Assembly: GCF_014204865.1 (NCBI RefSeq) | Contig: NZ_JACHMG010000001.1 | Span: 5,854,501-5,918,500, forward strand | DNA length: 64,000 nucleotides | Reading direction: 5' to 3' | Source of the DNA: Amycolatopsis jiangsuensis | GTDB lineage: Bacteria; Actinomycetota; Actinomycetes; Mycobacteriales; Pseudonocardiaceae | Part shown: piece by piece, positions 6,892 through 15,421 of the stretch | Layout: every line of letters starts with the position of its first letter | How positions within the stretch are numbered: position 1 is the stretch's first letter | Notes under the pieces: model-generated | The model's database searches: none | The model's input: only the letters and a program-made list of their open reading frames with translations | What the model was told of the DNA's origin: nothing | Made by a program: the position numbers and the translations under genes

Positions 6892-8313
6892 ATGCCGGAA
6901 AAGATCGATTACGACGCCAAGATCCCGAACAACGTGCACCTCGCCGACGACCGGCGGCTGCAGCGTGCACTGGAGGGCTGGCAGCCGAAGTTCATGAACT
7001 GGTGGGGCGAGATGGGTCCGACGCTGGAGACCGAGGGCGTGTACCTGCGCACCGCGGTCAGCGTCGGCAGGGACGGCTGGGCGCACTTCGACCACGTGAA
7101 CGTGCCGGACTACCGGTGGGGCATCTTTCTCGCCGAACGGGAGGCGGACCGGCGGATCGGCTTCGGTGAGCACCAGGGCGAGCCGGTGTGGCAGCAGGTG
7201 CCCGGCGAGTACCGGGCGGATCTGCAGCGGCTGATCGTGATCCAGGGCGACACCGAACCGGCGTCGGTGGAACAGCAGCGGCTGCTCGGGGTGACCGCGC
7301 CCAGCCTGTACGACCTGCGCAATCTCTTCCAGGTCAACGTGGAGGAGGGCCGGCACCTGTGGGCGATGGTGTACCTGCTGCACGCCTACTTCGGCCGGGA
7401 GGGCCGCGACGAGGCCGAAGGTCTGCTGCTGCGCAACTCCGGCAGTCCGGACGCACCGCGCATCCTGGGTGCGTTCAACGAGGAGACCGCCGACTGGCTG
7501 GCGTTCTACATGTTCACCTACTTCACCGACCGGGACGGGAAGTACCAGCTCGGCACGTTGAAGGAAAGCTCGTTCGACCCGCTGTCGCGCACCTGCGAGT
7601 TCATGCTGAAGGAGGAGGCGCACCACATGATGGTGGGCACCACCGGCGTGGACCGGGTGGTGCTGCGCAGTGCCGAGCTGATCCGCGAGCACGACACCTA
7701 CGAGATCGCCGCGCACGGCGGTATCCCGCTGGAGGTGATCCAGCGTTACCTGAACTTCCACTACACGGTGTCGCTGGACCTGTTCGGCAGTGAGACCTCC
7801 ACGAACGCGGCCAACTACTACACCGCCGGGCTCAAGGGCCGCTGGCAGGAGACTCGCCGCAAGGACGACCACAAACTCACCGACGACGCCCGCACGCTGG
7901 ACCGGCCGTGCGACGACGGCACCTGGACCTCCGACGAACTGCAGGCGATCCTGCTGCTGAACCTCGACCTGCGTGCCGAGTACACCGCGGACTGCCAGAC
8001 CGGGGTCAACCGCTGGAACAAGATCCTCTCCGACGCCGGCATCGACTTCTGGTTCCGGTTGCCGCACCCTGGTTTCAACCGCGAGGTCGGCATAAACTCC
8101 GGCCACCACGTGACCCCGGACGGCACGGTCGTGGACGAGGCCACGTGGGAGGCTGCCCGGCACCACTGGCTGCCGACGGCCGAGGACCTGGCGTTCGTCC
8201 GTTCGCTCATGCACCCGGTGTACGAGCGGGGGAAGATCGCCGGATGGGTCGCACCACCGCGCCACGGCATCAACGGCAAGCCGTTCGACTACGAGTACGT
8301 GTACCTCACGTGA
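6892..8313 (+). CDS. boxB: benzoyl-CoA 2,3-epoxidase oxygenase subunit
   Basis: A 473-residue protein matching BoxB, the non-haem diiron oxygenase that epoxidises the ring of benzoyl-CoA at positions 2,3 in the aerobic box pathway. Carboxylate/histidine ligand motifs EEGRH (about residues 151-155) and EEAHH (about residues 241-245) are in place, and the NYYTAGLKGRW region is conserved in the family. It starts four bases after the boxC stop. The known partner BoxA, a ferredoxin/flavin NADPH reductase that supplies electrons, is not encoded in this window, so it must be elsewhere or replaced by another reductase. Confidence 0.93.
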   Translation: MPEKIDYDAKIPNNVHLADDRRLQRALEGWQPKFMNWWGEMGPTLETEGVYLRTAVSVGRDGWAHFDHVNVPDYRWGIFLAEREADRRIGFGEHQGEPVWQQVPGEYRADLQRLIVIQGDTEPASVEQQRLLGVTAPSLYDLRNLFQVNVEEGRHLWAMVYLLHAYFGREGRDEAEGLLLRNSGSPDAPRILGAFNEETADWLAFYMFTYFTDRDGKYQLGTLKESSFDPLSRTCEFMLKEEAHHMMVGTTGVDRVVLRSAELIREHDTYEIAAHGGIPLEVIQRYLNFHYTVSLDLFGSETSTNAANYYTAGLKGRWQETRRKDDHKLTDDARTLDRPCDDGTWTSDELQAILLLNLDLRAEYTADCQTGVNRWNKILSDAGIDFWFRLPHPGFNREVGINSGHHVTPDGTVVDEATWEAARHHWLPTAEDLAFVRSLMHPVYERGKIAGWVAPPRHGINGKPFDYEYVYLT

Positions 8314-8322
8314 GGGGCGGCC

Positions 8323-9894
8323 ATGACGGTTCCGGAGAGCTTCAACGCCGCGGAGTTCCTGCTCTCGCAGGGCCGGCCGGAAGCGCCCGCGGTGGTGTCG
8401 CCGCGGCGGACGCTGAGCTACGCCGAGCTCGCCATCGAGGCGCACCGGGTCGCCGCGGGCCTGCTGGAGCTGGGTGTCCGCCGCGAGGAACGCGTGATGT
8501 TCTGCATGGTCGACGACGTCGAGCTGCTGAGCGGGATTCTCGGTGCGATGCTCGCCGGTGCCGTCGCGGTGCCGGTGTCCACGATGGTCACCGGGCTCGA
8601 GCTGGGGCAGGTGCTCGCCGACTCGCGGGCCCGGGTGCTGTGCGTCTCCGGCGAGTTCACCGCGCAGGCGGTGGACGCGCTCACGGCCGCGCCCGAGGTT
8701 GCCGACGTGGTGCTGGACCGCGCGGACCCGGCGCAGTTCTCCTCGCGGGCGCGTGTGCACCAGTGGCCGGAGCTGACCACAGTGGACGATATGGATTTCG
8801 AACCGGTGGGTACCTGGGAGGATTCACCGGCCTTGTGGCTCTACACCTCTGGCACCACCGGCAAGCCCAAGGCAGCGATGCATCGCCACGCGTCCATCCG
8901 CGCGGTGTGTGAAACGTACGCACGAGAAGTCCTGCGAACCGTTCCCCAGGACCGTTTCCTGTCCGTGCCGAAGCTGTTCTTCGCCTACGGGCTGGGGAAC
9001 TCGGCGTTCTTCCCGCTGGCCGCCGGTGCCACCACGCTGCTGGAGCCGGCCCGTCCGACACCCGGGTCGTTCGCCGCGCGGGCACGGGCGGACCGGCCGA
9101 CGTTGTTCTTCGGGGTGCCCACGTTCTTCGCGGCGCTGCTGGCCAGTGACGTACCGGACGACTCGTTTTCCTCGGTGCGGTACGCGGTTTCCGCCGGCGA
9201 ACCGTTGCCGGCGTCGCTGTTCACGCGGTTCCGTTCGCGGTTCGGGGTGGAGATCCTGGACGGGATCGGGTCGACCGAGGCCTTGCACATCTTCCTCTCG
9301 AACCGTCCGGGCGCGATCCGGCCGGGCAGCACCGGGGTGGCGGTGCCTGGCTACCGCGTGCAGATCCGGGACGAGCGGGGAACCGTCGTCGAGGAGCCGG
9401 GGACGCCGGGTGAGCTGTACGTGTCCGGCCCGTCGACCGCTGTCGGGTACTGGGCCCGGTACGAGACCACGAAACAGGTGTTCCAGGGAGAGTGGCTGCG
9501 CACGGGGGACAGCTACCTGCGCAACGAGGACGGCAGCTACACTTGCCTCGGCAGGTTCGGAGACATGCTGAAGGCGGGCGGGATCTGGGTCTCACCGTCC
9601 GAAGTGGAGGAACGATTGCGGCAGCATCCCGGGGTGGCCGAGGTCGCGGTGGTGGCCGCGCCGGATGCGGACGGGCTGGACAAACCCGTCGCGTGTGTGG
9701 TCGCCGCACCGTCGGCCACTGTGGACGCCGACGAACTGATCGAGTTCTGTCGTTCCGGCCTGGCCTCGTTCAAGCGGCCGCGCGGAGTGGTCGAGCTGGC
9801 GGAGCTGCCGAAGACCGCCACCGGGAAGATCCGTCGCAACGTGCTCCGCGAGCTGGTGCGGGAATCGTTGCTCGTACCGCTGCCGCAGTCATGA
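8323..9894 (+). CDS. benzoate-CoA ligase family protein
   Basis: A 523-residue ANL-superfamily adenylating enzyme. The P-loop-like motif YTSGTTGKPKA (near residue 170), the LFFAYGLGN segment typical of benzoate-CoA ligases, the GIGSTE motif, TGDSYLRNEDG with the adenylate-binding aspartate, and the catalytic lysine in KTATGKIRRN near the C-terminus are all present. It would activate benzoate (or a substituted benzoate) to benzoyl-CoA with ATP and CoA, feeding boxB and boxC just upstream. The start ATG at 8323 follows a GAGGGGCGG site. The gene overlaps the next one by ATGA. Confidence 0.9.
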   Translation: MTVPESFNAAEFLLSQGRPEAPAVVSPRRTLSYAELAIEAHRVAAGLLELGVRREERVMFCMVDDVELLSGILGAMLAGAVAVPVSTMVTGLELGQVLADSRARVLCVSGEFTAQAVDALTAAPEVADVVLDRADPAQFSSRARVHQWPELTTVDDMDFEPVGTWEDSPALWLYTSGTTGKPKAAMHRHASIRAVCETYAREVLRTVPQDRFLSVPKLFFAYGLGNSAFFPLAAGATTLLEPARPTPGSFAARARADRPTLFFGVPTFFAALLASDVPDDSFSSVRYAVSAGEPLPASLFTRFRSRFGVEILDGIGSTEALHIFLSNRPGAIRPGSTGVAVPGYRVQIRDERGTVVEEPGTPGELYVSGPSTAVGYWARYETTKQVFQGEWLRTGDSYLRNEDGSYTCLGRFGDMLKAGGIWVSPSEVEERLRQHPGVAEVAVVAAPDADGLDKPVACVVAAPSATVDADELIEFCRSGLASFKRPRGVVELAELPKTATGKIRRNVLRELVRESLLVPLPQS

Positions 9895-10745
9895 TCGACG
9901 GTCAGTTCGTGGTCGATGCCCACGTGCACACGCCGCGGTTGCCGACGCTCAAGCAGGCGTGGCTGGACTGGGCGCGTGACTTCGCGCGGGACTACCCGTG
10001 GCGCACGGTGTACGACGAGGCCGGTGCGGTGGTTCCGTCCGCGATGGACGACTTGATGGAGCGCGAAGGTGTCGACCGGGTGCTGTTGTTCTGCGAGTAC
10101 AGCCCGCGCGCGACCGGTATCCAGTCCATTGAGGACAACCTGCCGCTGGTCGAGTACAACCCGGAGCGGTTTCGGTTGGTGGCCAACGTGAATCCGCACC
10201 TGCACCATCCGCTGCGCGAGGAGGTGCAACGGCAGTTGTCGCTGGGTGCGGTGGCGTTGAAGCTCCATCCGGTGCACGGCGCGTTCTCCCCGGCGGACAA
10301 GGAGCTGTACCCGGTCTACGAGCTTTGTGCCGAGCGTGGCGTCCCGGTGGTCCTCCATTCCGGACTGTCGGTTTTTCCCGGCTCTCGCGCCAGTTTCGGG
10401 GATCCGCAGCTGCTCTCCGATGTGGTCGAGGACTTCCCGACGGTGAACTTCGTCTTCGCGCACGGCGGTCGCGGCTGGTGGTACGACGTGGCGGCGTTCA
10501 TGGCGCAGTCGAGGCCCAACGTGTGGCTGGACCTGGCGGGACTGCCGCCGAAGAAGCTGCCGGAGTACTACGCCCGGTTCGACCTCGTGCGGCTGGCGCG
10601 GAAGTGGATTTTCGGCACGGACTGGCCGGGTGTCCCCGGTACCGCGGTGAACGTGCGCGCGGTGGCGGATCTGGGCCTGCCGGAGGAAGTCCTGCGCGGT
10701 GTCCTGTCCGGCAACGCGCTGCGGTTGATGCCCGGTCTGGCCTGA
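9891..10745 (+). CDS. amidohydrolase family protein (amidohydrolase-2 type)
   Basis: A 284-residue TIM-barrel metal-dependent hydrolase or decarboxylase. The metal motif DAHVHT lies at residues 9-14, KLHPVHG near residue 120, VVLHSGLS near residue 148, FAHGGRGW near residue 186 and the late aspartate in FGTDWPG near residue 241. This group includes ACMSD-like decarboxylases and lactone or amide hydrolases. The ATG at 9891 overlaps the ligase stop, so it is translationally coupled to the box operon. It is not one of the standard box genes. A role in handling a ring-opened product, a formyl group or a precursor of benzoate is possible but unproven. Confidence 0.8.
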   Translation: MIDGQFVVDAHVHTPRLPTLKQAWLDWARDFARDYPWRTVYDEAGAVVPSAMDDLMEREGVDRVLLFCEYSPRATGIQSIEDNLPLVEYNPERFRLVANVNPHLHHPLREEVQRQLSLGAVALKLHPVHGAFSPADKELYPVYELCAERGVPVVLHSGLSVFPGSRASFGDPQLLSDVVEDFPTVNFVFAHGGRGWWYDVAAFMAQSRPNVWLDLAGLPPKKLPEYYARFDLVRLARKWIFGTDWPGVPGTAVNVRAVADLGLPEEVLRGVLSGNALRLMPGLA

Positions 10746-10875
10746 GCCGCGATGTCTTCGCTGGATACCGGCTGCCGAAGATGATCACCTGATCCGGCGT
10801 TGTGCCTGGTCCGGTGGATCCGGCGCGGGTCCCGGAGTCGTCAGTGTTTCCAACTGCTGACGAAGGGACGCCGGG

Positions 10876-11367
10876 ATGGTGCGGGACGACGAGGTGCGCC
10901 GGATATCCCCGAGGGTCGTCCGGACCGTGGCTGCCGACCCGGGACTCCGCGGTGACGCGGAGGACGCCTGCCAGGCCGCGTGGCTGTCCTTCCTGACCCG
11001 TCCGGGCGCTGTGCGTGAACGAGACCGCCTGGGTTCTTGGCTGACCACCGTCGCCCGCCGGCACGCGATCCGGGCGGTCGGGCGTCGGGCCCGAGCCTTC
11101 CGGCTGGCCGAACCGGAAGCACCGGTCGACTCACCCGAAACGGCTCTACTGGCCGACGAACGGGCCGCCGCCCTGTGGCGCGCGATCGCCGAACTTCCGG
11201 AACGTCACCGCAGGTTGCTGCTGCTGATGGCCCACCACCCGCAGTTGCGGCACCACGAACTGGCCGTCGAGCTGGGAATTTCGCCGAAAAGCGTGGACAC
11301 GACCCGCCGGCGCTGCCTGGACGCGCTCCGCCGGAAGCTGGAGTCCCAGGGATTCGGCTATCCGTGA
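10876..11367 (+). CDS. ECF-type sigma-70 family factor
   Basis: A 163-residue protein with sigma region 2 (DAEDACQAAWLSFL, then DRLGSWLTTVARRHAIRAVGR, residues about 26-70) and region 4 (AELPERHRRLLLLM, then the helix-turn-helix LAVELGISPKSVDTTRRRCL, residues about 98-150). It lacks regions 1 and 3, as ECF factors do. No anti-sigma gene adjoins it: the box operon ends upstream and a convergent MarR gene follows nine bases after its stop. Targets and the activating signal are unknown. The start ATG at 10876 is the first in frame after a stop-rich stretch. Confidence 0.85.
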   Translation: MVRDDEVRRISPRVVRTVAADPGLRGDAEDACQAAWLSFLTRPGAVRERDRLGSWLTTVARRHAIRAVGRRARAFRLAEPEAPVDSPETALLADERAAALWRAIAELPERHRRLLLLMAHHPQLRHHELAVELGISPKSVDTTRRRCLDALRRKLESQGFGYP

Positions 11368-11376
11368 CCGGGGCTT

Positions 11377-11826
11377 TCAGCCGTTGGCCGACCGCAGGGT
11401 GCGCATGGCGTTGGCCAGGATTTCCGCCTCGTCGCCCAGCGGGGTCAGGACGATGCGGCGCAGGATGTCCGCACAGGCTGCCCGTGCCTTGGTGGCCACG
11501 TCCAGGCCGTGCGGGGTCAGCGCGGCGAAGGTGACGCGGCGATCGTCCGGGCTCGGGACCCGGTGCAGGAGATCCGCGGCCACCAGGCGGTCGGCCACCT
11601 TGGTGAAACCGCCGCTGGAAAGGGCCGCTTCGGTGGCCAGCCGGGTCATCGGCATGCGGTGTTCCGGTGAGCGGACCAGGCGCATCAGGATGTCGAAGGA
11701 TGCGGGCGCCAGGTCGAAGCGGCCGGCGATCTCGCCCATCAGCTTGTCCTGGGTGGCCAGGTAGCCCTCGATCACCAGGCCCCACCAGGTCACGATCTCG
11801 TCGTCGGTGTGGGAGTCGAGGGTCAT
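11377..11826 (-). CDS. MarR family transcriptional regulator
   Basis: A 149-residue winged-helix MarR protein: dimerisation helices at both ends, recognition region MTRLATEAALSSGGFTKVADRL-like segment (near residues 59-80) and wing PSPDDRRVTFAALT near residue 92 with the conserved D-D-R-R. It is convergent with the sigma factor gene and divergent from the dipeptidase gene, 93 bp away. An inverted repeat of ctctctc/gagagag in that gap may be its operator, which would place the dipeptidase under its control. The ligand is unknown. Confidence 0.88.
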   Translation of the reverse strand: MTLDSHTDDEIVTWWGLVIEGYLATQDKLMGEIAGRFDLAPASFDILMRLVRSPEHRMPMTRLATEAALSSGGFTKVADRLVAADLLHRVPSPDDRRVTFAALTPHGLDVATKARAACADILRRIVLTPLGDEAEILANAMRTLRSANG

Positions 11827-11846
11827 CGGGAGAGCCTACCGTACAA

Positions 11847-11875
11847 CTCTCTCCGGAATACATCTTGCGAGAGAG
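11847..11875. promoter_or_regulatory. inverted repeat between MarR and dipeptidase genes
   Basis: Arms ctctctc (11847-11853) and gagagag (11869-11875) are separated by 15 bp in the 93-bp divergent gap. The position, 20 bases from the MarR start codon and 44 bases from the dipeptidase start codon, fits a MarR operator acting on both promoters. Arm composition is simple, so chance is not excluded. Confidence 0.45.
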
Positions 11876-11919
11876 AAGATGGGATCCCGTTGCGGGGAAA
11901 GGCTCGCTAGGGTCGGGGG

Positions 11920-13056
11920 ATGACTTCCGGGGACCTGACGCGCGCGACGAACCTGCTCGACTCCGTCATACTGGCCGACGGCCACAACGACCTGCCATGG
12001 GAGCTGCGTGAGCAGGCCGGGCCGAACCCGGTCGACGCCGCGGCCGGACTCGACCTGACCGTGCGGCAGCCGGGCCTGCACACCGACTTTCCCAAGCTGG
12101 CGGAGGGAAAGCTCGGCCTCCAGTTCTGGTCGGTCTACGTGCCGTGCCAGTTCGAGGGCGACAGCGCGGTGACCGCGGTACTGGAGCAGGTCGAGGTGGT
12201 GCACCAGCTCGCGCAGCGCTATCCGGACCGGCTGCGGCTGGTGGACACCGCCGACGAGGCCGAAGCTGCCTTCGCCGACGGACGGATCGCGTCGCTGCTC
12301 GGGGCCGAGGGCGGGCACTGCATTGCCGAATCACTGGGTGTGCTGCGGATCCTGCGGCGGCTCGGCGTGCGTTACCTGACGCTGACGCACAACCTCAACA
12401 CCACGTGGGCCGATTCGGGTACCGACGAGCCTGCGCACGGCGGGCTCACCGACTTCGGCCGCGAGGTCGTGCGCGAGATGAACCGGATCGGCATGCTCGT
12501 CGACCTTTCGCACGTCGCGGCCAGCACCATGCGTGCCGCGCTGGAGGTCACCAGCGCGCCGGTGATCTTCAGCCACTCCTCGTGCCGCGCGGTGAACGAC
12601 CACCCGCGCAACATCCCCGACGATGTGCTCGCGCAGCTGCCCGGCAACGGCGGCGTCGCGATGGTGACCTTCGTGCCCGCGTTCATCTCCGCGGCGGTCA
12701 CCGCATGGGACGACCGGCTGCGGAACGCGATGGCCGAAGCCGGGCAGGACTTCCGCGACCTCGGCCAGCGGACGCGGTTCACCGAGACCTGGGACGCGCC
12801 GCCCAAGCCGAAGGCCACCGTCGAGGACGTCGTGGCGCACGTCGAGCACGCGCGGGAGGTCGCCGGTATCGACCACATCGGTCTCGGCGGCGACTACGAC
12901 GGTGTCGGGACGCTGCCGGAGGGCTTGGAGGACGTGTCGAAGTACCCGGTGCTGTTCGCCGCGTTGCTGGAGCGCGGCTGGAGCGACGAGGACTGCGCGA
13001 AGCTGGCGGGCCGGAACACGCTTCGCGTGCTGCGCGACACCGACCTCACCCGATAG
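11920..13056 (+). CDS. membrane dipeptidase (peptidase family M19)
   Basis: A 378-residue renal-dipeptidase-type zinc enzyme. The first zinc ligands are in ADGHNDLPW (His22, Asp24), the bridging glutamate in LLGAEGGHC (near residue 130), and the later histidines in VDLSHVA and FSHSSCR (near residues 193 and 214). The aspartate in GLGGDYDG (near residue 324) completes the site. These enzymes cleave dipeptides, including D-amino-acid-containing ones, in peptide or cell-wall turnover. No signal peptide is visible, so the protein is probably cytoplasmic, as is usual for actinobacterial members. A MarR gene diverges upstream and a LapA-like gene follows 48 bp downstream. Confidence 0.92.
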   Translation: MTSGDLTRATNLLDSVILADGHNDLPWELREQAGPNPVDAAAGLDLTVRQPGLHTDFPKLAEGKLGLQFWSVYVPCQFEGDSAVTAVLEQVEVVHQLAQRYPDRLRLVDTADEAEAAFADGRIASLLGAEGGHCIAESLGVLRILRRLGVRYLTLTHNLNTTWADSGTDEPAHGGLTDFGREVVREMNRIGMLVDLSHVAASTMRAALEVTSAPVIFSHSSCRAVNDHPRNIPDDVLAQLPGNGGVAMVTFVPAFISAAVTAWDDRLRNAMAEAGQDFRDLGQRTRFTETWDAPPKPKATVEDVVAHVEHAREVAGIDHIGLGGDYDGVGTLPEGLEDVSKYPVLFAALLERGWSDEDCAKLAGRNTLRVLRDTDLTR

Positions 13057-13104
13057 GGGGGCGCCGGACGGGCGAAACGCCCTGCGCAGGCGGACAATGA
13101 GGGG

Positions 13105-13539
13105 ATGGCCCATGCGCGAGGCGACGACCCCACCGAAGTCGCGAAATCCGAGATTCCCGAGGCGCCGGGCGCCGAGGTGCCCGGCGCGCTCGATCCGGGC
13201 GGGTCCCGGCACGCCGGCGTGGCGCCGGACGAGCCCGGCGGCGTGCCCCCGTCCGCCGGCCCCCGTCCCACCGGCGGGAAACCGGCCAAGATCAACCGCA
13301 CCCGGGTGAGCGGCACCTGGATCGCGGTGATCGTGGCGATCATCGTGCTGGTGCTGCTGCTGATCTTCATCCTGCAGAACCTGGACACGGCGACCGTGCA
13401 CTTCCTCGGCGCCTCCGGCAGCATGCCGCTCGCGGTGGCGATGCTCTTCGCCGCCATCGCGGGTGCGGCACTGGTCGCACTGGTCGGCGGGGCCCGGATC
13501 CTGCAACTGCGCAAACAGGCCCGCCGCCCGCGCCGCTGA
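13105..13539 (+). CDS. LapA family (DUF1049) membrane protein
   Basis: A 144-residue protein with a disordered Pro/Gly/Ala-rich N-terminal region (about 65 residues), two membrane segments (about residues 72-92 and 107-130) and the QNLDTATVHFLGA motif between them that is typical of LapA/DUF1049 proteins. In proteobacteria LapA works with LapB in lipopolysaccharide control; that role does not apply in an actinomycete, and its function here is unknown. GACAAT at 13093-13098 lies six bases before the ATG, and GGGG directly precedes the ATG, so both leaderless and led starts are possible. Confidence 0.8.
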   Translation: MAHARGDDPTEVAKSEIPEAPGAEVPGALDPGGSRHAGVAPDEPGGVPPSAGPRPTGGKPAKINRTRVSGTWIAVIVAIIVLVLLLIFILQNLDTATVHFLGASGSMPLAVAMLFAAIAGAALVALVGGARILQLRKQARRPRR

Positions 13540-13677
13540 CCACCGCCGGGTGACCGGCCGGCGGGACCGGTGGGCCGGTAGGTCGACGAGACGGCGGGTT
13601 TGGCGGCGGAACTCGACCTTGTTGCGGCAGTGTCGTTGAACCGCAATGTCGACTTGTCTACATCACCTGTCGACGTT

Positions 13678-13704
13678 CGGTCCGCGGTGTCCGGTGGCGG
13701 ACCG
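13678..13704. terminator. hairpin between convergent genes
   Basis: Perfect 8-bp arms cggtccgc (13678-13685) and gcggaccg (13697-13704) with an 11-nt loop lie in the 231-bp gap between the LapA gene and the convergent DinB-type gene. There is no T-tract, as is common for high-GC actinobacterial terminators. The gap also has three tandem copies of gtcagggc near 13754-13777, of which the last includes the stop codon of the gene on the minus strand. I see no other gene in it. Confidence 0.5.
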
Positions 13705-13770
13705 CAGGTTCGCAGGTTCCGCAAGTCCGCGACGAGGTCTGGCGTGAGCCTGCGTCAGGGCGTCAGGGCG

Positions 13771-14547
13771 TCAGGGCTTGGTGGCTTGGTGGTTGTGCAG
13801 GGTGCGGATCGCGGCGCAGGCGTCCGCGTCGCCGGTGAGGTGGGGGTGGTCGCCAGTGCCGGTGCAGAAGCGCCAGAACGTGTCCGCGTCCGTGGTCATC
13901 GTGGCCAGCGGGGAGCGGGACGTCGGCGCGGCGGGGGTGATCGTCCAGCCTTCGCCGGTCGAACGGGCGGTCCAGCGGCTGGCGCCGGTGACGGTGCAGG
14001 CCACCTGGCGGCCGATTCGTGCGGGGATCGTGCGCAGCGCGTGCGGCAGCGCTCGCAGGAACGTGTCCACCACCGGGGTGCGCAGCTCCGGTTCGTCCAG
14101 CGGCGGTGCGTCCACCGCCTCACGGATCTGCTGCTGACGCACCCAGAACCACGCGTAATCGCGGGCCAGCACCAGCCAGCCGGGCACCTCGTCGAGCGGT
14201 TCGTCCAGGTCGCGGTGTTTCCACAGGTCCGTGAGCTGCGTGGTGCTGTCCACGAGCATCGCGAACAGGACCTCCGGCGACAGCTGTCGTGCCGCGGGCA
14301 GCCACACCGCGCCGAAGCCGGCCGGACCGGCGGTGGGGTGCTCGTCGCGGTCGCGCGAGAGCCGGGCGAGCTTCTCGCCCAGGACGTGCGCGACCAGTTC
14401 GTGCACGGTCGATCCGGCGGCGGCCGGGGTCGCCCAGTCGTCCCGGCCGAGGCCGGACAGCAGCGCGACCAGCGCCTGTTCCTCCCGGGCGAGCAGCGGC
14501 AGCACGTCGATCGGCGGTCCCCATGGCGGCGCGGTCATGCCGGCCAT
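13771..14547 (-). CDS. DinB/maleylpyruvate-isomerase-fold (mycothiol-type) protein
   Basis: A 258-residue helical protein resembling the mycothiol-dependent maleylpyruvate isomerase N-terminal family, with an N-terminal four-helix domain (ALLSGLGRDDWATP, STVHELVAHVLGEK near residue 45) and a C-terminal SCP2-like half (TGASRWTARSTGEG onwards). The segment where the family usually has a His-x-x-Asp-Ile-Arg metal motif reads RQQQIREA near residue 138, so at least one expected ligand is replaced. The start could be the ATG at 14547 or 14538. Enzymatic activity is therefore doubtful; mycothiol transfer to an electrophile is the family-based guess. Confidence 0.65.
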   Translation of the reverse strand: MAGMTAPPWGPPIDVLPLLAREEQALVALLSGLGRDDWATPAAAGSTVHELVAHVLGEKLARLSRDRDEHPTAGPAGFGAVWLPAARQLSPEVLFAMLVDSTTQLTDLWKHRDLDEPLDEVPGWLVLARDYAWFWVRQQQIREAVDAPPLDEPELRTPVVDTFLRALPHALRTIPARIGRQVACTVTGASRWTARSTGEGWTITPAAPTSRSPLATMTTDADTFWRFCTGTGDHPHLTGDADACAAIRTLHNHQATKP

Positions 14548-14624
14548 CCAACACCGCGGCCATTCCGGCGCGGTTCGGACTACCCGCAGGTAGCATCAGC
14601 GCGGACAGCGAGGGGAGCACGCCC

Positions 14625-15416
14625 GTGGACTACCAGCGAGCGAACGGCCGGGCCACCGCCGACGACGTGGCCAACCTGGCGCGCCGGGCCGGACAGCTGG
14701 CCGGCTGGGCGACGCGCACCGGCCTCGGGCTGACGAAGAAACTTCCCGGCATCGACACCGCCGAGCGCGGCCTGCGCCAGGTCGAGCGCGGGCTGCTGAG
14801 CGAGCTGCGGCGGCGCCTCGACGAGGTCGACGACCCGTACCACGCGGCGCTCACCGCAGCCTCGTCGATGAACCGGCCCGGCCCGAACGGCCGCGACGTA
14901 CCGGCCGCCGTGATGCTGGTGCCCGCGCGGGACCGCGTGGAACCGCTGCGCGCGGCGATGGCCGAGCTGCTCAACCACTCCATCGGCTTCGGCCGCGACC
15001 GGGCCCGCGAGTATCTCTACGCGATCATCCTCCGCCAGCTCACCCCGGACGAGGCACGCATCCTCGCCGCCCTGTCCGACGGGTCGCCGTTCCCCGCGAT
15101 CGACGTCGCCGAGCGCACCGCCGTCGGCGGCGCCGGCCGGATCGTGCTGCGCAACGCCTCCACCGTCGGCAAGGCGGCCGGCGTGTCCCTGCCCGACCAG
15201 GTGCCCGGCTACGTGACCCGGCTGATCGGGCTCGGTCTCGTCGAACTCGACGAGGAAGTGCCCGCGCTGGAGACCCAGTACGAGATCCTGCTGACCGACG
15301 AGACCGTGCGGGCGGCCGAGGACAGCCTCAAGCGCACCAAGGTGATCCGGCGGACCATCCACGTCTCGCGGCTCGGTGCGCAGTTCTGGCGGGCCTGCGA
15401 CCCGAGCCTGGACTGA
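14625..15416 (+). CDS. Abi-alpha (DUF4393) family protein
   Basis: A 263-residue protein whose central part (VEPLRAAMAELLNHSIGF, then RQLTPDEARILAALSDGSPF and the C-terminal TRLIGLGLVELDEE winged-helix-like segment) matches the Abi-alpha family. The family name comes from abortive-infection context, but its biochemistry is not known. The GTG at 14625 follows AGGGGAG with a seven-base gap. The gene is five bases from the DUF445 gene and almost certainly cotranscribed with it; a patatin gene follows. No membrane segment is predicted. Defence is a hypothesis only. Confidence 0.75.
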   Translation: MDYQRANGRATADDVANLARRAGQLAGWATRTGLGLTKKLPGIDTAERGLRQVERGLLSELRRRLDEVDDPYHAALTAASSMNRPGPNGRDVPAAVMLVPARDRVEPLRAAMAELLNHSIGFGRDRAREYLYAIILRQLTPDEARILAALSDGSPFPAIDVAERTAVGGAGRIVLRNASTVGKAAGVSLPDQVPGYVTRLIGLGLVELDEEVPALETQYEILLTDETVRAAEDSLKRTKVIRRTIHVSRLGAQFWRACDPSLD

Positions 15417-15421
15417 GGCCG

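Noticed and set aside
6799..8760. 653-codon open frame antisense to boxB and the ligase gene
   Set aside because: boxB and the ligase have all catalytic motifs; the antisense frame is a GC-skew shadow.
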